Origin: a virus | DNA length: 24,400 nucleotides | Direction: 5' to 3' (one strand) | Virus record (IMG/VR): IMGVR_UViG_3300005857_000014 | Span: 1-24,400 of that record | Shown: in pieces, positions 1-6,438 of the stretch | Position numbering within the stretch: position 1 is the stretch's first letter | Layout: every line of letters begins with the position of its first letter | Notes under the pieces: model-generated | Seen by the model: the letters and a program-made list of their open reading frames with translations, nothing else | What the model was told of the DNA's origin: nothing | The model's database searches: none | Position numbers and translations under genes: made by a program

Positions 1-84
1 ATTGTATTCATCAACATAAAAGATATCATCTCTTTCCTTGTCAAATGGGTCAGTCCAGTAAGCTACCACTTTGATTTTTACCAT
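1..84 (-). CDS. Leftward gene, N-terminal 28 codons only (partial)
   Basis: An open frame starts at ATG (84-82, minus strand) and runs off the left edge without a stop. It begins MVKIKVVAYWTDPFDKERDD and is charged and rich in aromatic residues. An A-rich stretch without a Shine-Dalgarno site precedes the ATG, as for many rightward genes here. It lies 14 nt downstream of a possible 29-residue membrane peptide and would share its promoter. Leftward transcription suggests that early or regulatory genes lie beyond the window. The 28 residues are too few to identify a family. Confidence 0.5.
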   Translation of the reverse strand, partial: MVKIKVVAYWTDPFDKERDDIFYVDEYN

Positions 85-98
85 TTCGTTTTTGTTTT

Positions 99-188
99 TT
101 AATTGCGACTTTCATGCTTAATTAGCACAAATAATGTAGTAAGGAGCCATAGAAGGAGAACGAAGCCCACTCCTGCTTCATCTATCAT
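99..188 (-). CDS. Possible 29-residue single-span membrane peptide
   Basis: The frame encodes an acidic N-terminus (MIDEAG), an uninterrupted hydrophobic stretch of about 19 residues (VGFVLLLWLLTTLFVLI core) and a polar tail KHESRN. This is the shape of a one-span membrane microprotein. It sits about 45 nt after the predicted start of leftward transcription and 14 nt before the next leftward start, with an A-rich sequence before its ATG. Function is unknown: small phage membrane peptides can be holins, antiholins or exclusion factors, but nothing here decides between them. A chance frame of this length is possible; the clean hydrophobic profile is the main argument for it. Confidence 0.4.
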   Translation of the reverse strand: MIDEAGVGFVLLLWLLTTLFVLIKHESRN

Positions 189-239
189 TTTTCGTTTGTT
201 TCATTAATCACGACTTTTCTTTTTTAATTGTCTAATTGT

Positions 240-266
240 ATTATATTACAAAATTTTAAAAGTCAA
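240..266 (-). promoter_or_regulatory. Candidate leftward promoter
   Basis: On the minus strand there is TTGACT (266-261) and TATAAT (245-240) with a 15-bp spacer. Both hexamers are good, but the spacer is 2 bp shorter than ideal. Transcription would start near 233 and read the two small leftward frames. Confidence 0.5.
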
Positions 267-323
267 GTTTTTTAATTGTTGAAACCTATCTCAAAAACAT
301 ACGAAAAAACGGGACTTTTGAAA

Positions 324-345
324 GTTAATTCACAAGTTATTCACA
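324..345 (+). promoter_or_regulatory. DnaA box TTATTCACA with adjacent near-repeat
   Basis: TTATTCACA at 337-345 matches the DnaA-box consensus TTATNCACA exactly. A related sequence, GTTAATTCACA (324-334), precedes it at 12-bp spacing. The GTTA(A/T)T cores at 324 and 336 also resemble the GTTAAC half-sites inside the initiator gene, so this could instead be an operator for the initiator. It lies just upstream of the -35 box at 357. Confidence 0.45.
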
Positions 346-356
346 TTTTTAAGGGA

Positions 357-385
357 TTGACCCTGAAAAGGAGTTGAAATATAAT
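357..385 (+). promoter_or_regulatory. Strong sigma-70-type promoter
   Basis: TTGACC (357-362), a 17-bp spacer and TATAAT (380-385) give 11 of 12 consensus bases at ideal spacing. The predicted start is about 392, at the first stem of the structured RNA. It would drive that RNA and, by read-through, the initiator gene. Confidence 0.8.
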
Positions 386-390
386 TGAGG

Positions 391-550
391 TGTCCGTCTC
401 AGATGTCTGGGCTCCTTGTGCGGGCACCGGACATTGGAAAAAGGCCGGCAATTAAGCAATACCTCCGAGGAATGAAAAACGGGCGCCCGGCCCAACCTAT
501 CATTTAGCACACTACATAACTCCTCGGAGGGGCGCCCGTTTTCTTTTTCT
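391..550 (+). ncRNA. Candidate structured RNA (stand-alone small RNA or leader)
   Basis: This GC-rich block in AT-rich surroundings begins at the predicted transcription start. Possible stems are P1 391-396 with 428-433 (6 bp); P2 443-448 with 487-492 (GGCCGG/CCGGCC); P3 462-471 with 521-530 (10 bp); and P4 476-488 with 530-542 (13 bp, then a T-rich tract). P3 and P4 interleave (A-B-A'-B'), so they form either an H-type pseudoknot or mutually exclusive folds. P2 competes with P4. No known RNA family was recognised. It could be an independent RNA of about 155 nt or an attenuator controlling the initiator gene, whose ATG is at 564. Confidence 0.6.
476..550 (+). terminator. Terminator-like hairpin before the initiator gene
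   Basis: AAAACGGGCGCCC (476-488) pairs with GGGCGCCCGTTTT (530-542), followed by TTTTCTTTTTC. The GC-rich stem plus T-tract fits an intrinsic terminator, but the 41-nt loop is long, which argues for conditional termination. Each GGGCGCCC is also a palindrome by itself. Confidence 0.5.
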
Positions 551-563
551 CGGAAAATAAAAA

Positions 564-1451
564 ATGGTAAACGATAAAAATGTAAACAACGACGAAAAAA
601 ATATTTGGTGGACGGTCACAATTAACCTTTACGCAATTTACAAATATTTCCCGCAATTAGACATAATCGATGCGGTTTTGATTTATTATTTACGCGATAT
701 CTGCAGTTCAAAATCAAAAAGCCTTTTGAGAAAAACCAAAGACGGTAAGGAATTTACTTGGGTTTCCTATAAACACATTATTGAGCAGGTTCCAAGTCTG
801 CGTATCACTTCAAAGGTGGGAATCAGAAAACGCTTTTTAAAGCTTGTTAAATTGGGCCTTTTTGAATATTTCGTAGAAGACGGAAAATTGTTCGTGGCTC
901 CAACGGAACTTGTGGATCTTTTAGTATTTGCAAAGGTTCCTAGGGGTGTTAACTCTAGTTTACGGGGGCGTAAACCAGAGTTAACGGATGCGTTAACTCA
1001 GGTTAACACCCCGTTAACTCCAGTTAACGCCTACTATACTATAGACCATAATACTATATACCAAAATACTATAGACCATAATACTAATAAAGAAAAAGTT
1101 GCCAAAAAATCAAATTTTGTAATTTGTTGGGTTTGTAACAATCCTAAGGACAGAAAAGATTGTCTTCAAAGTTCTCCAGAAAGCTTTATCTGTAAAGAAT
1201 GTTTTGCGAAAAAAAGATTTGCTGTTCGTAGCAAAAAACCCGTAAAACAAGAAAAGACGTTAGAAAAAGTATTGAAAAAAGAGGAAAAACTTTACGAAAT
1301 TGAAAACCAACCAGTTTTTGATGTAAAGGAACAATCGGAAATGGTTACGGAAGTTTCAAGGGAAGAACGAAAAGAAAAGCGAAAGGGTGAAAAGCAAGCT
1401 AAGAGTAAAAAAACCAAAGAAGAATTGGATATTTGGGAAATACCGTATTAG
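564..1451 (+). CDS. Replication initiator-like protein (winged-helix N-terminus, zinc-finger C-terminus)
   Basis: The 295-residue protein starts at ATG 564 in an A-rich context without a clear ribosome site. Residues 1-120 look like the helix-rich winged-helix fold of phage/plasmid initiators (phrases such as VLIYYLRDI, FTWVSYKHII, VGIRKRFLKLVKLGLFEY). Residues 129-175 form a low-complexity linker whose DNA holds the iteron array and AT-rich repeats. C188, C191, C210 and C213 form a CxxC-x18-CxxC zinc site, followed by a highly charged Lys/Glu tail. It is probably a functional analogue of lambda O or the Firmicute phage replisome organisers: it would bind the origin and recruit the helicase loader or helicase. 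The evidence is architecture plus the origin within the gene; no homologue was identified by sequence alone. It sits between the control region and the terminase genes. Confidence 0.65.
   Translation: MVNDKNVNNDEKNIWWTVTINLYAIYKYFPQLDIIDAVLIYYLRDICSSKSKSLLRKTKDGKEFTWVSYKHIIEQVPSLRITSKVGIRKRFLKLVKLGLFEYFVEDGKLFVAPTELVDLLVFAKVPRGVNSSLRGRKPELTDALTQVNTPLTPVNAYYTIDHNTIYQNTIDHNTNKEKVAKKSNFVICWVCNNPKDRKDCLQSSPESFICKECFAKKRFAVRSKKPVKQEKTLEKVLKKEEKLYEIENQPVFDVKEQSEMVTEVSREERKEKRKGEKQAKSKKTKEELDIWEIPY
948..1028. repeat. Iteron array: four 16-bp dyads, putative origin
   Basis: Eight GTTAAC-like half-sites start at 948, 958 (GTTTAC), 970 (GTAAAC), 980, 992, 1002, 1013 and 1023, with steps of 10, 12, 10, 12, 10, 11 and 10 bp. 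They group into four imperfect palindromes at 948-963, 970-985, 992-1007 and 1013-1028, with starts 22, 22 and 21 bp apart, so all lie on one face of the helix. Lambda's origin likewise has four iterons inside gene O, followed by an AT-rich segment. Confidence 0.75.
1036..1086. repeat. AT-rich 21-bp direct repeats, putative unwinding element
   Basis: Positions 1036-1056 and 1066-1086 are identical (both contain ACTATAGACCATAATACT), 30 bp apart, in an A/T-rich tract immediately after the iterons. The repeats are in frame and encode TIDHNT twice. The position and composition fit a DNA unwinding element. Confidence 0.6.
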
Positions 1452-1501
1452 GAGCTAAAATATTAAAAGAGGTGAAAAATAGGCGATTTTTAGGGGAAAA
1501 A

Positions 1502-1837
1502 ATGCCAGGGTATAAACAACCACCTGAGGAATACAAATTTAAGAAGGGGCAAGGAGGAAGACCAAAAGGTGCGAGGAATTTCAAGACTATCTTTCTCGAA
1601 GCTGCAAAAGCTGTTGCAGAGGATTTGAAGTTGGGAAAAGAACCCGATAGGGTGCTGTTGGAAATCGTCAAAAGGGGAATTAAACAAGCCCTTAGGGGTA
1701 ACTATTCGTTCTACAAGGACATTCTAGATAGGATTTACGGACAAGCAAAACAGACAATCGAGACGGAAGAAAAGCGGGTTTTGGTCTTGATTGACGAGGA
1801 CGAAGAGGAAAAGCAGCCAAAAACATCTGAAAAATAG
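1502..1837 (+). CDS. terS: Small terminase subunit-like (DUF5681-like) protein
   Basis: The 111-residue protein begins MPGYKQPPEEYKFKKGQGG. The N-terminal signature Y-x-x-P-P-x(4)-F-K-x-G-Q-x-G-x-P-K-G is the hallmark of DUF5681 proteins, commonly encoded beside phage large terminases and presumed to be DNA-recognition subunits. A helical middle and an acidic tail (IDEDEEEKQ) follow. ATG 1502 was chosen because AGGGG lies 6 nt upstream and the family motif starts there; ATG 1433 in the same frame would add 23 residues and overlap the initiator gene. The stop TAG directly abuts the ATG of the large terminase. The role is inferred from motif and position. Confidence 0.7.
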   Translation: MPGYKQPPEEYKFKKGQGGRPKGARNFKTIFLEAAKAVAEDLKLGKEPDRVLLEIVKRGIKQALRGNYSFYKDILDRIYGQAKQTIETEEKRVLVLIDEDEEEKQPKTSEK

Positions 1838-3172
1838 ATGGAAAAAATAAACTTTTTTAAATTGGCAAATTTTACTCCGAAACAGCGGCTTTTTTTAGAA
1901 TTTACAAAAACTTATCGCTACACCTTATACGCTGGAACGGTTGGAACAGGGAAAAGCTATGCCTTGCGGTGGATTATTTTATATTGGCTTCTCTATTGGG
2001 GCGCTAAGGGACATAAAAATGTTCAAGGAGGGTTGTTTTGTAGGACCTATCCTGAACTTAACGATAGGCATTTGAAAAGGGTAAAACAGGAATTTCCCGA
2101 TTGGCTCGGAACCTACTACGAGCAGAAGCACGAATTTCACCTTCACGAGGATTATGGAGGTGGTATTTTGATGTTTAGAAATCTTGATGAGCCTGAGAAG
2201 TACAGGAGCGCGGAATGGGCAATTGTGGGCGTTGATGAACTGGTTCAAATACCTAAAGAAACCTTTGATTTGCTTCTGGAAAGAAATAGATGGCCAGGAA
2301 TAGAAAATACGAAATTTTTAGCCGTTTCTAATCCTGTTGGTGAATATTCGAACTGGGTAAGGGAATTTTTCGTAGAAAAAACTTCAAAAGATGAAAGATG
2401 CAGGGATGCAGGTTATTTGAAAGCCGAAATAGGGGATAATCCCTATTTGCCCGAAAACTATTATGAGGAGCTAGCAAAAGGGATGGATGAGTCATTGAAA
2501 AAGGCCTTACTTTATGGTGATTGGTATGCTTTGGAGGGTGTGATGGATGAAAAAGGGTATTTGCCATTATTGACATCGTCTCAGCTCCAGAATGCGATTA
2601 TAGATGTTGAAATCCAGAATTTCCACAATTCGGTAATTGGCATAGACCCTGGAGCGGGAGGAGACGCAACAGCAATCGTAATAAGGGACAATTTTGTGGC
2701 AAAAATACTTTTCAACAAGAGGCTTTCAGATACTATGCAGATACTTCCACTTTTAAGCGATTACATTTCCAAATATCAGCCCGTTGCCATAGTAATAGAT
2801 ATTACGGGGATAGGGAAGGGTATTTATGACAGATTGAACGAAATAGGTCTGTATCAGGAGGTTCATGGCGTGCAATTCGGACAAAGATCCAACTATCCCG
2901 AGAGGTTTTTTAACAAAAAGGCTGAGCTATATTGGAAAATGAGGGAGTGGATATTGACAAACGGAAAGCTTTTGAGGGACGACGCTTGGAATGAGCTTTT
3001 AACGCTGAGATACAAGGAACATTCGGACAGAGTAATAAAATTTCAATCCAAGGAGGATTTGCTGAAAAAAGGAATAAAATCTCCTAACGTTGCGGATGCT
3101 TTGGCTCTGACTTTCGAGGTTGATTTGTCCTCCTTGGCTGAGTTTGACAGGCTGAAAGAGTTTATGCTATAA
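1838..3172 (+). CDS. terL: Phage terminase large subunit (ATPase/nuclease)
   Basis: This 444-residue DNA-packaging motor has an N-terminal ATPase with Walker A GTVGTGKS (33-40) and Walker B ending in D133-E134 (AIVGVDE). A C-terminal RNase H-like nuclease follows, with acidic residues at D270 (VIGIDPGAGGDAT), D321 (IVIDITG) and D420 (NVADALAL). Domain order and length are typical of the family. The terminase pumps DNA into the prohead through the portal and cuts it. The ATG follows the small-subunit stop with no gap. The last codons contain a strong promoter, and the stop overlaps a downstream ATG (TAATG), which suggests translational coupling. Confidence 0.93.
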   Translation: MEKINFFKLANFTPKQRLFLEFTKTYRYTLYAGTVGTGKSYALRWIILYWLLYWGAKGHKNVQGGLFCRTYPELNDRHLKRVKQEFPDWLGTYYEQKHEFHLHEDYGGGILMFRNLDEPEKYRSAEWAIVGVDELVQIPKETFDLLLERNRWPGIENTKFLAVSNPVGEYSNWVREFFVEKTSKDERCRDAGYLKAEIGDNPYLPENYYEELAKGMDESLKKALLYGDWYALEGVMDEKGYLPLLTSSQLQNAIIDVEIQNFHNSVIGIDPGAGGDATAIVIRDNFVAKILFNKRLSDTMQILPLLSDYISKYQPVAIVIDITGIGKGIYDRLNEIGLYQEVHGVQFGQRSNYPERFFNKKAELYWKMREWILTNGKLLRDDAWNELLTLRYKEHSDRVIKFQSKEDLLKKGIKSPNVADALALTFEVDLSSLAEFDRLKEFML

Positions 3173-3173
3173 T
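3144..3173 (+). promoter_or_regulatory. Consensus promoter inside the end of terL
   Basis: TTGACA (3144-3149), an 18-bp spacer and TATAAT (3168-3173), with TG one base before the -10 (extended -10). All 12 hexamer bases match the sigma-70 consensus. The predicted start is about 3180, about 27 nt before the next gene. It would drive the portal and head genes independently of terminase transcription. Confidence 0.75.
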
Positions 3174-3207
3174 GAAGCTGAAAACTCCCAAAATGGACGC
3201 AAATTAA
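3172..3207 (+). CDS. Possible 11-codon bridging minigene
   Basis: The reading frame MKLKTPKMDAN begins with ATG overlapping the terL stop (TAATG) and ends in a TAA that overlaps the next ATG (TAATG) in the same way. It may only keep ribosomes moving between terL and the following gene. The internal promoter at 3144-3173 would start RNA inside it, so it would be translated only from long transcripts. Confidence 0.25.
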   Translation: MKLKTPKMDAN

Positions 3208-3632
3208 TGTTTTTTGCTCGAATGTTAAAGGACTTTAGCAACCTGCTTGTTGCAAGGATTACTAAAAAAGAGATACTTTCAAAAAGGCCCGAAGCATTGA
3301 ACGAATTTGAGGCTGAAGGCAAAAAGTATTATGTGTTGAAAGAGGAATGGTTCGAAAATTTTAAGAGAGTTTTAAAAGATATTCTTTTGCAAAGGGCTAT
3401 TCGGCAGAAATATTACCTTTATTCCGAAATAGTTTTTAGGGAAACGGCTGATGCTCTCTATGGTGTTGCCTTGGCTTATCCAAGGTGGGTTGGTTTTCTT
3501 AGGCGGCTTTTGAGGCTTCCTTTAATTACCACAGAGGAATTTGTAAAAAAGGCCCTTGAAAAGATAAACGAGTTCGAATTTAAACCAGTTTACGTCGAAG
3601 AATTTCAAAGTCCTCAACAAAATGCTAAATAA
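3207..3632 (+). CDS. Unknown protein between terminase and portal
   Basis: The 141-residue protein is predominantly helical and rich in Lys, Arg, Glu and aromatic residues, with a basic segment WVGFLRRLLRLPLI (about 94-107). No signal peptide, zinc site or recognisable catalytic motif is visible. ATG 3207 was chosen for its TAATG overlap; ATG 3222 (MLKDFSN) is an alternative. The end overlaps the portal start by 11 nt, so the two are probably co-translated. Position suggests a head-assembly or packaging role, which is an inference from context only. Confidence 0.8.
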   Translation: MFFARMLKDFSNLLVARITKKEILSKRPEALNEFEAEGKKYYVLKEEWFENFKRVLKDILLQRAIRQKYYLYSEIVFRETADALYGVALAYPRWVGFLRRLLRLPLITTEEFVKKALEKINEFEFKPVYVEEFQSPQQNAK

Positions 3633-5574
3633 ATTTGAACTTTCCTTAAAGGATTTAACAGATTGGACTGAACAAGAAATTCTTGAAACTGTGAGGGAAC
3701 AATTTAATGACAGCCAACAAGAATTGAGGGTAAAGAAACGCTATTGGATTGAATATATTAAGCTTTATCTCAATCAAGAAAGAAAGAAAGTTGGAGATTT
3801 GCTGATTGGTTCTAATCTTTTGTATACGCAGTTTCACGAGGTTTATTCCTCAATCGATAATGATAATATGCGGGTGGAATTCAGGGCAAGAACTCCCAAA
3901 GATGAGGAAAAGGTCATTTATACCAATGCTGTTGCAAAGTTCGATTTTGAAGAAATGAATATGCCTATGGTTCAAAGGGAGCTTTATTGGAATACGATTT
4001 TCTTTGGAACAGGAATATTGGATGTTTCGCAATACGACACAAGGAGAAAAATCGTTTTACCTTCAGTTCAATCTCCTTTTACCTTTTTTGTAGATAAATA
4101 TGCGAATACAATCGAAGATGCACGGTATGCCGGAAGATATATTTACAAAACCTATTACGAACTCATAAATGATAGTAGATTGGATCCGGAAAGGGTTAAA
4201 AAAATTGCTGGTTCAAGTTACCCGGCTTCGATAGAAAAAACGGTGTTAGAACGAACAGCGAAAAATATTCTTTTGGAAGGACTTTATGTGCAGGAGCCCT
4301 TGCATCCACAGGCCTATCTTGAGCTTCTTGAATGGTATATGTACGCAAACAATAAATTGTGGGTTATTTGGACTGATAACAAAATTTCTACCATTTTAGG
4401 CTTTCAAAAAGTTGATTACAGAGATAAGGGCAATGGGGAAAGCAAAATACCTTTTGTTGTTTATTATTACCAGAAAACTCCTTTCGGTTTCTGGGGCATA
4501 GGCCTTCCTGATGTTTTGGAAAATTCTCATAGAATTTTGGTTTATCTTTCAAATTTGATGCTTCAAGGCATTAGACTAGATGCGACACCTCAATTTTTGG
4601 TTAATTTTCAAGCTGTTTTAAATCCAAAAGATTTGATAACGAGAGAAATTAATAAGATTGTTTTTACAAAGGTTCCTCCTGCGGGGCAAATAGTTCCCTT
4701 TCCTAAAACGCAAGCAGTTTCCAATGATGTTTTAGCTTATTATCAAATGATTGTTAATGAAGCGTTAGGAGCGGCAGGAAGTCAGAGAATTCTTAGGGGT
4801 TCGCTTACAGCAGTTAAAAAGACAGCTACAGAAGTTGCAATGGCAAAAGCAAAACAGGATATGTTAATGTCGAGCATAATGAGGAATATTATTGCGGGAG
4901 AAAAGGATTTCTGGTATAGATGGCTTAAGAGACACCAGAGATTTATGAAGGAGGGCGATTTTAAGTTAGTTGAAATGATTGGTTCTTATGGGGCAAGCAA
5001 ATTTGTTGAGGTTAGTAAGAGACAATTTATACCTGAGGTTGATCCCTCTATCGAAGTAGTTTCATCTTTGGTGGCAGAACCGCAAAAAATTGTAAGAAGA
5101 AGAGATTTAGCCGAAATAATTCCTCTTTTGGAACAAATAGGAGGAAATGTAAGATATGCCGTTAAAAGCCTTTTAAGAGATATGGATTTTACCCCAGAAC
5201 AAATTGATCTTTTATTGCCTCCATCTCCGCACCAGCTCAAAGCAAGGCAGGAGAACGAATTTCTTAAAGAAGGAATTTGGATTGATATTGATGAAAACGA
5301 TAATGATATAGAACATCTTGAAGAGCATTATAAGATACCGGAAAATGATGTTGTAAAATTGCATATTGAGGCGCATTTGATGAATTATATGAGGAAGCAA
5401 GGTTTGCAAGGCAAAAGCAAAATCTTGGAGGAACAACCAGAGGAGGAGCTGGAGGCTCCAGAATTGGAACAGCCAGAGGAGGTTGAAAAAGAATTAACAC
5501 AAGAAATTCCCACTGAAGCAATCCAATCAATGGTCGCTCAATTAATGCCACAGACCCCAGAAGAGGTTAAATAA
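3622..5574 (+). CDS. Portal protein
   Basis: The 650-residue protein directly follows the terminase region, has the length typical of P22-like/podovirus portals (600-750) and precedes scaffold and capsid. Family-like features include a helical N-terminus, an aromatic-rich stem/wing region (WNTIFFGTGILDVS; VVYYYQKTPFGFWGIGLPD, which resembles the FYGIGLPE-type portal motif), a long helix with LTAVKKTATEVAMAKAKQDM, and an acidic Glu/Pro-rich tail after about residue 590. The portal forms the dodecameric ring for DNA passage and the docking site of the terminase and neck proteins. Family assignment is by pattern and position. Confidence 0.85.
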   Translation: MLNKFELSLKDLTDWTEQEILETVREQFNDSQQELRVKKRYWIEYIKLYLNQERKKVGDLLIGSNLLYTQFHEVYSSIDNDNMRVEFRARTPKDEEKVIYTNAVAKFDFEEMNMPMVQRELYWNTIFFGTGILDVSQYDTRRKIVLPSVQSPFTFFVDKYANTIEDARYAGRYIYKTYYELINDSRLDPERVKKIAGSSYPASIEKTVLERTAKNILLEGLYVQEPLHPQAYLELLEWYMYANNKLWVIWTDNKISTILGFQKVDYRDKGNGESKIPFVVYYYQKTPFGFWGIGLPDVLENSHRILVYLSNLMLQGIRLDATPQFLVNFQAVLNPKDLITREINKIVFTKVPPAGQIVPFPKTQAVSNDVLAYYQMIVNEALGAAGSQRILRGSLTAVKKTATEVAMAKAKQDMLMSSIMRNIIAGEKDFWYRWLKRHQRFMKEGDFKLVEMIGSYGASKFVEVSKRQFIPEVDPSIEVVSSLVAEPQKIVRRRDLAEIIPLLEQIGGNVRYAVKSLLRDMDFTPEQIDLLLPPSPHQLKARQENEFLKEGIWIDIDENDNDIEHLEEHYKIPENDVVKLHIEAHLMNYMRKQGLQGKSKILEEQPEEELEAPELEQPEEVEKELTQEIPTEAIQSMVAQLMPQTPEEVK

Positions 5575-5577
5575 ACG

Positions 5578-5769
5578 ATGCCTCTTTCAAAACGCGGCAA
5601 GGAAATACTTAAAAAGTTTCAGGAACAATACGGCAAGGAGGAGGGAACAAGATTTTTTTATGCTTCAATAGTTAAGGGGTTGATACCTCACGAGAAAGTT
5701 ACCAAAGGAAAAGGAAGCGGAAAACTGGAAAAGGCTATTAGAACCTATCAAAGAAAAAGGAAAAAATAA
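5578..5769 (+). CDS. Small basic phage protein, YGKEEG..FYAS type
   Basis: The 63-residue basic protein begins MPLSKRGKEILKKFQEQYG. The pattern YGxxxGxxxFYASIxKG is recognisable in small proteins found near phage portal and capsid genes, whose function is not established. Its Lys/Arg-rich tail (TYQRKRKK) could contact DNA. It starts 3 nt after the portal stop, and its TAA overlaps the next ATG (TAATG). Confidence 0.75.
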   Translation: MPLSKRGKEILKKFQEQYGKEEGTRFFYASIVKGLIPHEKVTKGKGSGKLEKAIRTYQRKRKK

Positions 5770-6083
5770 TGGAGGAAAGAATATTGCTTGAAGAATACTT
5801 TGGCAAACAATTGAAAGAATATCTTGCTGATAATCCTGAAAAAGTGCAGCAACTTTATTTGAGGCTAAAATCGTTAGCGGCATCCGAGGAATGGAGGGTT
5901 TTTCAAAAAATTATCGAGGATACAAGGGAAAGGGTTATACAAAATTTTGAAAATTCTCCTACGCAATTGGAAACCCTGATTGCCTATAGGGAAAGCCTGG
6001 CGGCCCTTGACTTTTTGAGAAACTTGCCCGAAAATCTTATGAGGGTTATAGAGCTGGAATTTACGGATTTGACCGGCGCGTAA
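5769..6083 (+). CDS. Unknown helical protein (104 aa)
   Basis: This acidic, almost wholly helical protein (LKEYLADNPEKVQQLYLRLK, then RVFQKIIEDTRERVIQNF) has no Cys, membrane segment or enzyme motif. It is coupled to the preceding gene by a 1-nt overlap. The C-terminal 15 nt of the gene carry the -35 box of the next promoter. Position between portal and scaffold suggests a minor head or assembly factor; no family was recognised. Confidence 0.75.
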   Translation: MEERILLEEYFGKQLKEYLADNPEKVQQLYLRLKSLAASEEWRVFQKIIEDTRERVIQNFENSPTQLETLIAYRESLAALDFLRNLPENLMRVIELEFTDLTGA

Positions 6084-6097
6084 TTAAGGCTTATAAT
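6069..6097 (+). promoter_or_regulatory. Promoter giving a near-leaderless transcript
   Basis: TTGACC (6069-6074), 17-bp spacer, TATAAT (6092-6097). The predicted start is about 6104 and the next ATG is at 6107, so the mRNA would have almost no 5' leader. Confidence 0.7.
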
Positions 6098-6106
6098 TTT
6101 TGAGCA

Positions 6107-6424
6107 ATGCCAAAGAAAAATACAGATAACGAACAAGAAATAAAAGCCCAAAATGAGGCAAATTATCCACGAATAATTGGTGGAATTTGCGAATTTTGCG
6201 GCATTTCTGCGAAGGAATGTGAGCATTACAAAGATGCTTTTTATAACAATCAATTCGTTTGCCTTTGCGGAGGAAGTAGGGTTCAATCCACTTTTAATCA
6301 GTCCATTTATATGTATGTTCCAGAATGGAAGGCTTGGATTTGTAATTCCGAAGGCTGCAGAAGGCAAGTTGAGTTAAGAGGAGGATTTACAAAAGAAGAA
6401 ATTTTGCGATTTTATGTTCCATAA
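6107..6424 (+). CDS. Small zinc-binding protein
   Basis: The 105-residue protein is rich in potential zinc ligands: C28-x2-C31-x6-C38-x-H40 in the first half, and C52-x-C54 with C79-x4-C84 in the second, fitting two zinc knuckles. The N-terminal 20 residues are polar. The function is unknown; it could be a structural minor protein or a nucleic-acid-binding regulator. It has its own promoter with almost no leader, so its expression may be timed separately from the portal genes. The gene is followed by the duplicated hairpin region. Confidence 0.8.
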   Translation: MPKKNTDNEQEIKAQNEANYPRIIGGICEFCGISAKECEHYKDAFYNNQFVCLCGGSRVQSTFNQSIYMYVPEWKAWICNSEGCRRQVELRGGFTKEEILRFYVP

Positions 6425-6438
6425 TCGTTAGTTTTTTC

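Larger units (their letters stand above)
95..278. repeat. Three copies of TTTTTTAATTG in the divergent control region
   Basis: The identical 11-mer TTTTTTAATTG occurs at 95-105, 220-230 and 268-278, all in the same orientation. Two copies also lie next to a CGACTTT motif (106-112, 211-217). On the minus strand they read CAATTAAAAAA; one lies just before the leftward start at 84 and one just before the leftward -35 box. They could be protein-binding sites or A-rich translation enhancers. The low complexity makes chance recurrence partly possible. Confidence 0.45.

Noticed and set aside
391-550. Identification of the structured RNA as a packaging RNA because terminase genes are nearby
   Set aside because: The terminase here is a two-subunit type that does not need a phi29-like RNA, and no pRNA-specific feature is visible.
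1036-1086. Direct repeats as a CRISPR fragment
   Set aside because: Only two copies, 9-bp spacer, within a coding sequence and AT-rich; they fit an origin unwinding element better.
1433-1501. Upstream ATG at 1433 as the start of the small terminase
   Set aside because: It would overlap the initiator gene by 19 nt, has no ribosome site and adds residues before the conserved family N-terminus; ATG 1502 has AGGGG at good spacing.
5984-6367. 127-codon leftward frame across 5984-6367
   Set aside because: It is antisense to two better-supported genes and their promoter, and shows no recognisable domain.
6177-6377. 66-codon frame within the zinc-protein gene
   Set aside because: It is an overlapping frame of a gene whose Cys/His pattern is clearly meaningful.
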